A stretch of 64,000 nt of DNA from Rapana venosa (taxonomy: Eukaryota > Mollusca > Gastropoda > Neogastropoda > Muricidae): assembly GCA_028751875.1 (NCBI GenBank), contig CM054162.1, positions 12,339,101 through 12,403,100 of the forward strand, read 5' to 3'. Made by a program: the position numbers and the translations under genes. Positions 34,673 to 44,735 of this stretch are shown piece after piece (position 1 is the first letter of the stretch; every line of letters starts with the position of its first letter). The notes beneath the pieces are model-generated. The model was not told the origin of the DNA. It saw only the letters and a list, made by a program, of their open reading frames with translations, and searched no databases.

Positions 34673-34707
34673 CCACAAGAAACTTGATGGAGCAGACAGC
34701 CCCACTC
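34673..34707 (-). CDS. Candidate short coding exon at the edge of a minisatellite
   Basis: 35 bp between acceptor CTGTCATCTGCTCCAG (ending at 34708) and a strong donor (CTTGTGG|GTGAGTAT at 34672). The frame reads SGAVCSIKFLV and leaves one base that joins the GA of the exon at 33607 as Gly. The acceptor and its pyrimidine tract are made of the adjoining minisatellite unit. The frame meets a TGA about 57 bp upstream of the proposed acceptor, so a longer coding exon is excluded. A different acceptor or a 5' end here remains possible. Confidence 0.3.
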
Positions 34708-35165
34708 CTGGAGCAGATGACAGCATGGAGCAGATGACAGCATGGAGCAGATGACAGCCCCACTCATGGAGCAGATGACAGCATGGAGCAGATGACAGCC
34801 CCACTCATGGAGCAGATGACAGCATGGAGCAGATGACAGCCCCACTCATGGAGCAGATGACAGCCCCGAGCAGATGACAGCCCCACTCCTGGAGCAGATG
34901 ACAGCCCCGAGCAGATGACAGCCCCACTCCTGGAGCAGATGACAGCCCCACTCATGGAGCAGATGACAGCCCCACTCATGGAGTAGCAGATGACAGCATG
35001 GAGCAGATGACAGCCCCACTCATGGAGTAGCAGATGACAGCATGGAGCAGATGACAGCCCCACTCATGGAGTAGCAGATGACAGCCCCACTCATGGAGCA
35101 GATGACAGCATGGAGCAGATGACAGCCCCACTCATGGAGCAGATGACAGCCCCACTCATTCATGG
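34705..35165. repeat. Minisatellite, GAGCAGATGACAGC modules
   Basis: Units of about 17 bp (GAGCAGATGACAGCATG) and 24 bp (the same with CCCCACTC inserted) alternate. GTAGCAG and CCCCGAG variants occur. The right boundary is near 35165. Confidence 0.9.
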
Positions 35166-35264
35166 AGCACTCTCAGATGATCCACAGAACTCGGCCCCAC
35201 AAGACGACTCCCCGGTGATCCACACCATGACTCACCAGGTCAGGACCCGTGTTTAACAAAGGGT

Positions 35265-35950
35265 GGGAAGGCTGAGGAAACGCAGGGATGACCGAGTCAC
35301 TACACCTCATAACCACCGTCTCAAAGCTATTGAAGGTGATGTCATTCCCAATGTAAGGAAACCTATCAGTAATGGAAAAGGACGACTGAATTGCAAAACC
35401 TCTGCCTGATGTCTCATTCCAGTGACGAAGATTCTCAACCAAAGGAAACCTAACAGAAACGGAAAAGGACGACCGAGTCACAATACCTCTTGACCACTGT
35501 CTCAAAGCCATGGTGGTAATGTCCAACATAAGGAAACCTATCAGAAATGGAAAAGGAACAACCAAACTGCAATACCTCTGCCTACCGTCTCAATTGATGG
35601 TGCCTGGTGGTGATTCCCAACCAAAGAAAACCTAACAGAAACAGAAATGGACGACCGCGTTGCAATGCCTCTTGACCACTGTCTCCAAGCTGTTGAAGGT
35701 TGTGGTAATTCCCAACATAAAGAAACCTATCAGTAACGGAAAAGGATGACAATCACAATATTACCGCTGAATACTGTCTCAAAGCCATGGTGCCTGGTGG
35801 TGATTTCTGACCAAAGGAAACCTAACAGAAACCAAAGGAAACCTAACAAACCAAAGGAAACCTAACAGAAATGGACGACTGCGTTGCAATACCTCTTGAC
35901 CACTGTTTCAAAGCAATGGAGGTAATTCCTGACATAAGGAACCTTCAGAA
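35265..35950. repeat. Diverged tandem array, ~85-95-bp monomers in alternating pairs
   Basis: GGAAACCTATCAG-type and GGAAACCTAACAG-type monomers alternate at about 35357, 35439, 35527, 35621, 35717 and 35811. Each is preceded by (A)CATAAGG or ACCAAAGG respectively, giving a dimer of about 175-190 bp. Shared blocks include GGACGACCG, CAATACCTCTTGACCACTGT and CTCAAAGCCATGG. A short three-fold CCAAAGGAAACCTAACA run sits at 35809-35870. Confidence 0.75.
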
Positions 35951-36129
35951 TGGTAACTATAGTCAACATTCATCTCACTACTTCTAATGATGTGTATTCT
36001 GTCTAAAGCCTGATTTCAGTGGTGTATGTCAAATTCATGTATTTTACTGCAATCCTGTTCATCTTCCAGTATGTCTTGTCAGATTTTCTTGCTTCCTATT
36101 CTATTTTATTCTTTTGTGCAAGTTTATGG

Positions 36130-36360
36130 TGTTTCATTTTATTTTATTTTATTTCAATCTATTTCATCTCACTTTATTTTATTCTATTCAATCCTAACTT
36201 TTTAGTTTTATTGTCAAAATTCATTTATTTACTGGATTTTATTTTCGTTTTTATTTATCTCTGTCCTTTATTCACATTTATTTTTATCATTTATTTTACT
36301 CACATTTTATTCATGTTTATTTTATTCACATTTATTTTATTCATGTTTATTTTATTTCAA
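36130..36360. repeat. TTTTA/TTCAT-rich low-complexity tract
   Basis: Repeated TTTTATT and CATTTATTTTATTC motifs. The hydrophobic open frame across it is compositional. Confidence 0.8.
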
Positions 36361-36508
36361 TCTAAATTTTAAAGCAAGCAATACTCATACTGATCAAGCA
36401 ATATGAAGTTGGTGCCCAGTGATCATTCGCAGGCCAACTAACAGGGAAGTCTGAATGAAGACAAACTAAAACCAGTGACAGAACTCCAGGGGCAAAACCT
36501 GAAGAGAG

Positions 36509-36985
36509 CAGATGGAACTGTGCATGAGAGACCTGTAAACCTGCTGAAGGAAGCCACTACAATGGAACTGTGCATGAGAGACCTGTAAACCTGCTGAAGG
36601 AAGCCACTATGATGGAACTGTGCACGAGAGACCTGTAAACCTGCTGAAGGAAGCCGCTACAATGGAACTGTGCATGAGAGACCTGTAAACCTGCTGAAGG
36701 AAGCCGCTACAATGGAACTGTGCATGAGACAGACCTGTAAACCTGCTGAAGGAAGCCGCTACAATGGAACTGTGCATGAGACAGAGACCTGTAAACCTGC
36801 TGAAGGAAGCCACTACAATAGAACTGTGCATGAGACAGAGACCTGTAAACCTGCTGAAGGAAGCCGCTACAATGGAACTGTGCATGAGACAGAGACCTGT
36901 AAACCTGCTGAAGGAAGCCACTATGATGGAACTGTGCATCAGAGACCTGTAAACCTGCTGAAGGAAGCCGCTACAATGGAACTGC
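36509..36985. repeat. 50-54-bp minisatellite
   Basis: Nine units of TGGAACTGTGCATGAGAGAC..CTGTAAACCTGCTGAAGGAAG.. with 50-, 52- and 54-bp length classes differing by AC/CAGA in the ATGAGA segment. Open frames on both strands follow from the stop-free unit. Confidence 0.9.
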
Positions 36986-37377
36986 TGCAACTGCTCAGTT
37001 TTCCAGTCTTCCTAAAGTGTTGTAGAACTAATACAAATGCCAAATCCTGCCGACCCCTTCACACAAAAATAAGACATGTTCAAACTCGGTCCTTTGGGAA
37101 CTGGAAGCATGCAAGCCTATTTGTGAAAACTGAAGGAGTCAGATCTAGCATAACACTCTCATTCTGAAGACTTCAGACCAACTAGTATTTTCCTTGTCCC
37201 AGATCCCAAGAAAACAAAGCCCTGTTCAGGTTTTGTTGGTTTCCTGTGTCAGCCATTCCCTGCCCTCCACCAACACAGGCCTAACGAGGCAAGATCACGT
37301 GTGACGCGTGTGGTGAGAAGGTTGAAGACTGAGCTGCAAAGTTATCTGAAAATCAAGACAAAACAAATACATGTGAT

Positions 37378-37381
<4 letters not shown>

Positions 37382-37426
<45 letters not shown>
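37382..37426. repeat. (GT)n microsatellite
   Basis: Perfect GT repeat upstream of a SINE-A copy. Confidence 0.95.
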
Positions 37427-37517
37427 TGTGTCACTGTGTATGTGTGAGTGAGTGAGAGTGTGCGAGACGCAGAGAGAGATCAAATCAAATAAAAAATTAT
37501 TTTATTTATTCTTTCAT

Positions 37518-37855
37518 TTCCAGGATAATGGAATAAGCACTCGAGTGCCTTTCTTCATCCAATCCCCATGTGTATGCAGTTTTATAAATTTTGTCATCCG
37601 TTCCCATCGGCACACACTGCCTGGTGACAATGGCCTACTCTTCTGAAAAAGGGAATGCATTTTAACGTGTGCGCAAGATGTTCTGCGTGCAATTGTACAC
37701 GGGACCTCGGTTTATAGTCTCATCCAAAGGACTTTGGGGGAGAGTGGAGTTGGCACCGATGTTAACTTTAGAGGAAAAAATCCTCTTGAACAAGATTCAA
37801 ACCAGGGTCAGCAGATCACGAACACATCCCTTTAACCACCAGGCTATCTCATACC
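37518..37855 (-). mobile_element. SINE-A, near full-length copy
   Basis: Minus-strand head GAGATAGCCTGGTGGTTAAAG (37850-37830) with degenerate box B GGTTTGAATCTTG (37803-37791), body, and tail GCTTATTCCATTATCCTGGA. The most complete copy of the GATAGCCTGGTGG head subtype. Confidence 0.85.
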
Positions 37856-38357
37856 CCTCTTCAAGTATAACACTGAAATACGGTGAATGATGCCTCCTGA
37901 AATTTTCCAGGTTAATCGGCTTCTGTACATGAATGGACATAGGATGGCCATTGCTTTCTGATTAAATTTTGTTAATTTGTGTCTAGAGTATTCTTTTCGA
38001 CTTTGTGATCTACCAATCTCTCTCCCAGCTTCCCCTTCTCTTCAGTAGCTCATGTTTGCAGAAGGCATGCTGTGTGTGTGCGTGTGCTCTTAACTACTGC
38101 TGCCAGCTAGTATGCCTGCTTGAACTACACACAAGCATATAATTATATTATTATATCATATATGATATGATAATTCTAAGTATCTGAGTGCAAAATAAAT
38201 AACTTGGTGAACACTCACAATTTCATGACAGTTGAAGTTGCGTGCCCCCATCACAGCACTTGGCAATGGCACCTAGAGCTGCAAGACGCTTCTGCTGGCT
38301 GAGAGTTTTCGCCAGTGCGATGTTCCCGTTCTTCTTCTGTGTTGGTCAGAAAACAGC

Positions 38358-39290
38358 TCAGTCTGCGAGTATGATGAAGTAATCATGTTCAAAGGCAGTG
38401 GAGTGCTGCAGGTTCTCTATGCTGACGTGAAGCTGCTTGGCCACTGGGGTGGGGTCAGGCCAGATCCTGTTTCAGAATGTTTTCAAGAGTAGCGGGCAGG
38501 GCTGAAATACATGTTCTGTTGTCTGGAGATCTGTGGAATGTTTCATGTAGCGGGCAGGGCTGTAGTACATGTTCTGTTGTCTGGAGATCTGTGGAATGTT
38601 CTGTTGTCTGGAGATCTGTGGAATGTTTCATGTAGCGGGCAGGGCTGTAGTACATGTTCTGTTGTCTGGAGATCTGTGGCATGTTCTGTTGTCTGGAGAT
38701 CTGTGGAATGTTTCATGTAGCGGGCAGGGCTGTAGTACATGTTCTGTTGTCTGGAGATCTGTGTAATGTTTCATGTAGCAGGCAGGGCTGTAGTACATGT
38801 TCTGTTGTCTGGAGATCTGTGGAATGTTTTGTGTAGTGGGCAGGTCTGTAGTACATGTTCTGTTGTCTGGCTGCCAGTCTTGCAAGGGCACTGCTCTTTA
38901 TGGCCTTTGCGGAATGTCATTTATATGTCAGCAGGTAATTGATCTGACCAGTCATTGTGTAGATGCCATTATATTCGTTGGTTTGCTGTTCAGCCTAGGT
39001 GACCGGTCTTGGCTTCAGAATAACTGGCAGACCTAATCACCTGCCTGGCTTTGTGCTTTCCTTCACCAGGGAGTCAGTCTCATTGCCAAGCACACTGCAA
39101 TGGGAGGGGATCCACTGCAGGACCAAAGGTTCCTCAGGTCAGTATTTCTGTTGGATTGGAAGGCCTGCAAGACGCCAGACAGGGCAGTGGTCAAGGTGAT
39201 TTTCCAGGAACTGTAGACTATGACGTGGGCTGCGGCTGTTTTCATAACTTCTGCCTCAGGTTTGTAGATCACAGAGTAGAGGCCAGTTGT
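38358..39290 (-). pseudogene. Jockey-type LINE RNase H and C-terminal remnant
   Basis: Minus strand, mixed frames: YKPEAEVMKTAAAHVI, GVLQAFQSNRNTDLRNL, LQWIPSHCSVLGNETDSLVK (the RNase H W(I/V)PSH and GNE.AD motifs), then CPCKTGS, TTEHVLQPCPLHETF (zinc-type C-terminus) and finally PTPVAKQLHVSIENLQHSTAF before a stop at 38360-38358. This order is that of a LINE family abundant in marine invertebrates. The zinc-motif stretch has been tandemly amplified (38475-38880). The downstream GAAGAAGAA-like sequence near 38330 fits the 3' end. Confidence 0.75.
38475..38880. repeat. 58-bp/27-bp minisatellite derived from a LINE reading frame
   Basis: 58-bp units (GCGGGCAGGGCTGTAGTACA then TGTTCTGTTGTCTGGAGATC and TGTGGAATGTTTCATGTA), two of them with an extra 27-bp TGTTCTGTTGTCTGGAGATC.. 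repeat. On the minus strand the unit encodes QTTEHVLQPCPLHETFHRS, the C-terminal motif of the LINE in which it lies. Confidence 0.85.
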
Positions 39291-39494
39291 GAAGCTTTCT
39301 GAAGTCTAGATGAGGGTTGAGAGGCTGAAGGTAGTGCATGTCGTCTTTCTGGTGCCTACCTGAGAACATAAATCAAATTTAAAGCTTTCTGTCAGTTTTG
39401 AATAGCACTTCAATCTAATCAGTGTTACTGTGTATTCTACTGCAAGTGTGTGTTGTATGCTAAAAACCATGGTCCTGTATGCAAACACACAAGA

Positions 39495-39580
39495 GAACAT
39501 CTTGCGCACACATTAAAAACCTGTTCCACCTTTTGGATGAGTAGGTCATTGTGTGCCTGTAAGAATGAATGACAATTAAC
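39495..39580 (+). mobile_element. SINE-A short unit, 3'-truncated by a C9/A20 junction
   Basis: CATCTTGCGCACACATTAAA to GAATGAATGACAATTAA, then C9 A20 (39580-39608). Confidence 0.75.
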
Positions 39581-39689
39581 CCCCCCCCAAAAAAAAAAAA
39601 AAAAAAAATCAACAACAAAAAAACCAACCAAAAAATCAACCCAAAACAAAAAAACAACCATAAAACAGAAAAATGCATGCACACTGGTA

Positions 39690-39815
39690 TCCTGCTAAGA
39701 CATTATCCCTGAAGTATGGTTACCTTCATGGCAAGAACAGTGGCACACCACAAAATCTCAATTGAGCAGTATTGCCGAGTATTGGTTAACCCCAGAGTTC
39801 TAGCTCTAGTCACAG
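39690..39815 (+). mobile_element. Degenerate SINE-D fragment
   Basis: TATCCTGCTAAGACATTATC, CCTGAAGTATGGTTACCTTC, and CAGAGTTCTAGCTCTAGTC in family order. Confidence 0.55.
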
Positions 39816-40192
39816 AATAATAACAAAAAGAAACACAGAATATTTAATTATTGTGAAAAAACAAGCCGTTTTTCTACAAGATGCTGACAGGAAACTTTAT
39901 TTCAGATGCAAGAGCATGCGAAAGTCCGCTGAAGTTAGTTCATATCGCAACAGTGGACCTTTTAACAGTGAGGAATGTTTCTACCTGAACTGGCTGAAGA
40001 CGACCGACTGTCGCTCCCATTCACTGTTTTAGTTTTTACCAGAGAAGGTGTCAGCCTGTGTAATATGAATCTAAAGAAAAGTTTGTACAAGTCATAGTTC
40101 TTTGGATTTTGTTCAAATCAAGAGGTGTTTCACTTGTTTTAAAACGAACTTTGTGTAGCCTACTTTCAGTTTCCTCATTTGATGTTCTATTC

Positions 40193-40381
40193 TCATTCGT
40201 TTGCCTCTGTGTACCTATTTCCACAAAATGTGCGCTCCTTGGGCTTTGAAAGCCCATACTTTTTTTCACCGAGCATTTTTTTCACCAAAACATTAAACTT
40301 CATGACACCAAACACAGCTTTACATGATAAAACTCGAAAGTGAAATGAAAAGTGGCATTCACTCAGTAAAAAATCCGCCAT
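40193..40381 (-). CDS. Candidate short ORF behind an ETS/YY1 promoter
   Basis: A 62-codon minus-strand frame starts at an ATG embedded in AAATGGCGGA, a YY1-type start-site context. It begins MADFLLSECHF and includes KKYGLSKPKERTFCGNRYT. The CGNRYT stretch vaguely recalls N-termini of transposase-like animal proteins, but I cannot name a family. The next frame stays open after a -1 shift (NENRTSNEETESRLHKVRFK), so this could be a broken gene, a first exon, or an upstream ORF. Confidence 0.3.
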   Translation of the reverse strand: MADFLLSECHFSFHFRVLSCKAVFGVMKFNVLVKKMLGEKKYGLSKPKERTFCGNRYTEANE

Positions 40382-40432
40382 TTGCTTTGCAAGAAAGGGG
40401 GTGCTCATTAGGCTAGACCTACTTCCGGTTTT
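40371..40432 (-). promoter_or_regulatory. ETS plus YY1 promoter-like cluster
   Basis: Minus-strand AACCGGAAGTAGG (ETS/GABP core at 40430-40421) lies about 40 bp upstream of AAATGGCGGAT (YY1-type, overlapping the ATG at 40381-40379). Both are classic TATA-less promoter elements in this spacing and orientation. Confidence 0.4.
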
Positions 40433-40449
40433 TTAAAGGGAGCAGTCCT

Positions 40450-41050
40450 TGTTTACTGGTCGGCGTAAAGGAAATGGTTGGTTTGGTTTCTATTACTGTC
40501 CCAGCGGAACTGTCCAATTTAGGGACTGTACTATCAAACAACCACCTATATATCGAAAATATGAGACTTTCAGCACTACGCCTATCCTACTTTAAGGCTT
40601 TTTATTTGAAAAATAAAAATTGTAGCATATAAAAGTTGAGCTTATGAATAAAAAAAAGATATAACAAAGGTATGTATCTGATTTTTTTTGGGGGGGGTGG
40701 GGGTGGGGGATGGGGCAACAATTTAGGTCACCCTGCTCCCACCCCCTCCACTCACCTGAATACAAGGTATAGCAGAGTATTCTATTAAATTAATGTGCTA
40801 AAAAAAAAAACCGTTAGAAACATCTCTGAACAATTATGACTTGCACTCATTTTGGGGGAGTTATTTTTTTCTGGAGGTCCTGTGTCTAAAACTTAACATG
40901 CACAGCATTCTGTTTACAGGTTAAAAACGATCCATCTTCCTAGCATAGAAAAAAATAGGCTATGGCCCATGGCATGGATGACGTAGAAAGGGATGGGCTC
41001 CACCAGATTCAGGTTGCACAAAACACTGTCCCTGCTAATGTCCCCTGTTA
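40450..41050. other. Unique sequence without a gene call
   Basis: Contains a GGGGGTG-rich block (40688-40715). No splice-supported exon or repeat family seen. Confidence 0.3.
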
Positions 41051-41119
41051 ATGTGTGGACTCCCCAGAAAAGTCATCCTTGCACGAAATTTTAAACCAAG
41101 GTTCTGATTTTGAACGCAT

Positions 41120-41258
41120 GCAGAACATTCTAAAGCCTATTCATGTTCGGAAGAGAATGCCATGTGTGCGCTTGGAATGGATAAAAAAAAATTACAAAAC
41201 CGCAAGCACACTGGAACAATGTAAAATAGCACAAGAGTGCTTATTCCTTTATTTTGCC
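41120..41258 (+). mobile_element. SINE-A short unit, first of a pair
   Basis: GCAGAACATTCTAAAGCC..TTCGGAAGAGAATGCCATGT to GTGCTTATTCCTTTATTTTG. Confidence 0.65.
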
Positions 41259-41412
41259 CACACGTTAAATCCTGTGCCGCTTTTCAAAAGAGTAGCGCCA
41301 TTGTGTGCCAGTAGGAAGAGATGACAAAACTTACAAAACCGCATACGCACGGGACTGGATGTAAAAAAGCACACAAGCGCTTATTCCATTATCTTCGATA
41401 TAAAATAATAAA
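41259..41412 (+). mobile_element. SINE-A short unit, second of a pair
   Basis: CCCACACGTTAAATCCTGTG to GCTTATTCCATTATCTTCGA with an A-rich tail. It begins where the previous unit ends, so the two form a tandem. Confidence 0.75.
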
Positions 41413-41692
41413 TGATTCTTGATACAAAAAAAAAGAAAAAAATCAAGGCAGGGGGGGGGGGCACAAGAAAATCTTGCCCCACCATTATAATGATCTAAGC
41501 AACTTTTTTTTTCAGCAGCCTGGAATACAAAGTCCTTCCCCCCCCCCCCCCCCCCCCCCCGCTTTTCAATAATGCTTAAAAAAAAAATTAAATCCAGCCT
41601 CAAGGGACATATTTTCAACCTCGGATTTCCCCCCTCCTGTTTCATCTCGTATCTGTTCCTGCCTTCAGCAGCCCAAATCTCAGTCATCCTAC

Positions 41693-41695
<3 letters not shown>

Positions 41696-41758
<63 letters not shown>
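41696..41758. repeat. (GA)n-(GT)n compound microsatellite
   Basis: About 17 GA units pass directly into about 14 GT units. Confidence 0.95.
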
Positions 41759-41759
<1 letters not shown>

Positions 41760-41761
<2 letters not shown>

Positions 41762-41900
41762 AATTTGTTAAAACTACTTGTTATTGGTTGCACATGTAGG
41801 AATAGGTTGAATGCAAGCACTTTGATTTGTTTTTACAAGATATAGCCTAGATCTAGGGCTTTATAATTCCATATATTATTATCAATATTATTTTTTTAAA
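41760..41900 (+). mobile_element. Element M, copy 1
   Basis: Between (GT)n and an ATTATT tract: TTGTTATTGGTTGCACATGT, GAATGCAAGCACTTTGATTT, TTTTTACAAGATATAGCC, then a disrupted AATTCCATATATTATT end. Same block order as four other copies. Confidence 0.6.
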
Positions 41901-41961
41901 AATCAAACATGACCATGAATAAACAAATCAGCCTGCTATACAAACAAAATAAAACACTTAC

Positions 41962-42133
41962 CTGTAGCCTCAGGTGGAAAACTGCACTGTACAGGATGCA
42001 GGGTGTGGAGTTTCTGCAGGCTGTATACGACACGACCTTGTGTCAGTGGTCGCCAAATCAGAAATGAAAATGTCGGCCTGGCATCACAGTTTAATACCCT
42101 CAGTGGGTGAGCAGAGTTCATGTCCACGTGCAT
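41962..42133 (-). CDS. Candidate exon with consensus donor
   Basis: Minus-strand AGGCTACAG|GTAAGTG is a perfect donor (exon end 41962). One frame is open for 57 codons from an ATG at 42133-42131 through LTQGRVVYSLQKLHTLHPVQ to the donor. Upstream is purine-rich and offers no convincing acceptor, so a first exon is possible. Product unrecognised. Confidence 0.3.
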
Positions 42134-42393
42134 CAGGGGACATCAGCGTTGACAGTGATGAGTTTTTTCCCTTGTTACCTTTTTCTTTCTTTTTCTTCTT
42201 CTTTTTTTCCTCCTCTTTCCTCTCAATCACAGGCTAACTGGCTGGCTGGCTTATTTCTTTCAGCTTGCCGTCAGCTATCCTTATATTTTTTGTTTTTCTT
42301 CCTTCCCCTCCCCACCTGCATGTGCATGATGCTTGCTGTTGGGTGATTTGGTTCTGTGTTTTTTTTTTGCACATCGAAAATAATGCACGTGAA

Positions 42394-42745
<352 letters not shown>

Positions 42746-42754
42746 TATAATGAT

Positions 42755-42757
<3 letters not shown>

Positions 42758-42833
<76 letters not shown>
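42758..42833. repeat. (GA)n microsatellite
   Basis: About 38 GA units between LINE-G copy 2 and a LINE-type tail. Confidence 0.95.
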
Positions 42834-42838
<5 letters not shown>

Positions 42839-42960
42839 AATGACAATGACAATGACAAATTCTTTTATTTCGAGGATAATGAATAAGCACACATGTGCTT
42901 TTTTACATCCAGTCCCCACCCGTTAGGGATGCATCTTAATAATGATAACCCAATACTTAT
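42834..42960 (-). mobile_element. LINE-type 3' terminus with (TTGTCA)n tail
   Basis: The plus strand shows GACAAT x4 then TTCTTTTATTTCGAGGATAA..GTGCTTTTTTACATCCAGTC and CCCGTTAGGGATGCATCTT. On the minus strand this is a LINE-style end with a hexanucleotide tail. It shares the last about 70 bp with SINE-A. Confidence 0.65.
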
Positions 42961-43009
42961 ACAGTCTCACAATAAAAACAAGGGGAAATAACCCTTTTCA
43001 AAACAGCTC

Positions 43010-43200
43010 CCCACCCCCCCCCCCCAAAGCAAGCAAATAAAAGAAAACCCTAAAAATACCCCACCCCCACCCCACCCCCCAAAAAACCCTAACCAAACCA
43101 AACAAACAAACAAAGAGAAGGAAAAACCAAACCAACAAAAGATGATAAAAAGGAGAAAAACAGACAAACAACAACAACAAGAACAAGAACAACAACAGAG
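43010..43200. repeat. A/C-rich low-complexity tract
   Basis: Runs of CCCC, AAACC and AAC. It is the complement of the G/T-rich tracts at 6.2 and 9.3 kb in composition. Confidence 0.8.
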
Positions 43201-43413
43201 CCAATAAAAATAACACAACCAAACTTAATAAGTCATAAAGATAAACATCTACACATTGTCAAATGGTACACATACTTGTTACACATAATTATAAGATATT
43301 GAAATAGGGCACTCATTAAAACTTAAAACAGAGGCAAGTCCAATAAAGTATTGAAACTATAAAATATGAATCTTTCATCAGGATATACTATAACTATAAG
43401 AAAGACGATAAAA

Positions 43414-43558
<145 letters not shown>

Positions 43559-43664
43559 TTCAGAGATAATATTCAATATATAATTCCCAAAACAGTATGC
43601 AATCCCATCAACACTCATTTTAGATTATACTCGTTTCAAATTATATGTCATGATAATGAAATAA

Positions 43665-43723
43665 TCGTAGAATTGTTTCACTATATACATTTATTTAATG
43701 TATATAGTGAAACAATTCTACGA
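43665..43723. repeat. Perfect 27-bp inverted repeat, 5-bp loop
   Basis: Arms 43665-43691 and 43697-43723 are exact reverse complements, with the loop at 43692-43696. The right arm is part of the RT reading frame of the LINE that follows (NVYSETILR). Confidence 0.9.
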
Positions 43724-44562
43724 AATATTGAGAATCATGAGGGAATTAGTGTAGGTGGCCACAACATCAACAACCTGAGATATGCAGATGACACAGTCCT
43801 TATCGCCGACTCTGAAGAAAAACTGCAAAAGATTTTAACAACAGTAACAGAAGCGAAAAGAAAGGATTACAGCTCAATGCAAAGAAGACAGAATGCATGG
43901 TGATCTCGAAAAAAGCTGTTATACCACAATGCAACATAGCCTGTAAAGGAGAGAGAATCAGACAAGTAAACACCTTTAAATACCTTGGTTGTACTATCAC
44001 CCCAGACGGCAAGTGTGACACAGAAATCAAGAAGAGAATCGGTCAATCTAAGGCAACTTTTAACAACATGAAATGCATTTTTACCAACAGTAAGATAAGC
44101 CTCAAGACAAAGATCCATGTTTTGAGAGCCTACGTATGGTCCATTCTTCTGTACGGATGTGAGTGCTGGACCCTAGCCAAGGACACAGAACAGCGACTAG
44201 AAGCAGTGGAAATGTGGTTCATCCGGAGAATCATGAAAGTCTCATGGACAAAAAGAAAAACAAATGCAGAAGTAATGGAAATGGCTGGGTACAAGAGACC
44301 CCTTCTCAACACCATCAGAGAAAGACAGCTCAAATTTTTCGGCCATATAATCAGGGCTGACGGACTAGAAAAACTGTTATGGAGTGGCAAAATCTGTGGA
44401 AACAAGAGCAGAGGAAGACAACGCACAAAATTCACAGACAGCTTAAACAAATTAGCAACGAATAAAGAGGGCACCAACAATGAGCTCATGAGAGGGACCG
44501 AGAACAGGGAAGAATGGAGAGCCATGATCGTCGATGTCTGCAGGACCAGACCGGACATTTGA
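43692..44562 (+). pseudogene. RTE-like LINE: end of RT domain and C-terminus, one frameshift
   Basis: Starts within the RT palm at LFNVYSETILRNIENHEGIS and has the catalytic-loop motif LRYADDTVLIADSEEKL. A single frameshift near 43857 moves to the frame EKKGLQLNAKKTECMVISKK, FKYLGCTITPDGKC, LYGCECWTL, EMWFIRRIMKVSWT, RQLKFFGHIIRADGLE and EWRAMIVDVCRTRP, ending in a stop at 44560-44562. It is 5'-truncated and begins with a palindrome. Apart from the frameshift it is well preserved. Lineage (RTE or close relative) is from motif order, not a tree. Confidence 0.85.
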
Positions 44563-44649
44563 AGAAGAAGAATGAAATACCCATACATGCACACAATAAA
44601 AACAAGAAACAAAACAAAGAAGAAATCTAAACCTATACAGTCATTGAGG

Positions 44650-44735
44650 GACAATGACAATGACAAATTCTTTTATTTCGAGGATAATGAATAAGCACCC
44701 ATGTGCTTTTTTTACATCCAGTCCCCGCCCTTAAG
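44650..44735 (-). mobile_element. LINE-type 3' terminus with GACAAT tail
   Basis: GACAATGACAATGACAAATTC then TTATTTCGAGGATAATGAAT and CATCCAGTCCCCGCCC. Same family as 42834-42960. Confidence 0.65.

Noticed and set aside
38222..38357. A cellular exon with an acceptor near CAACACAG
   Set aside because: The sequence directly follows the stop codon of the LINE remnant and fits its 3' untranslated end.
44130..44666. 178-codon minus-strand frame
   Set aside because: Shadow of the RTE-like LINE coding region on the plus strand.
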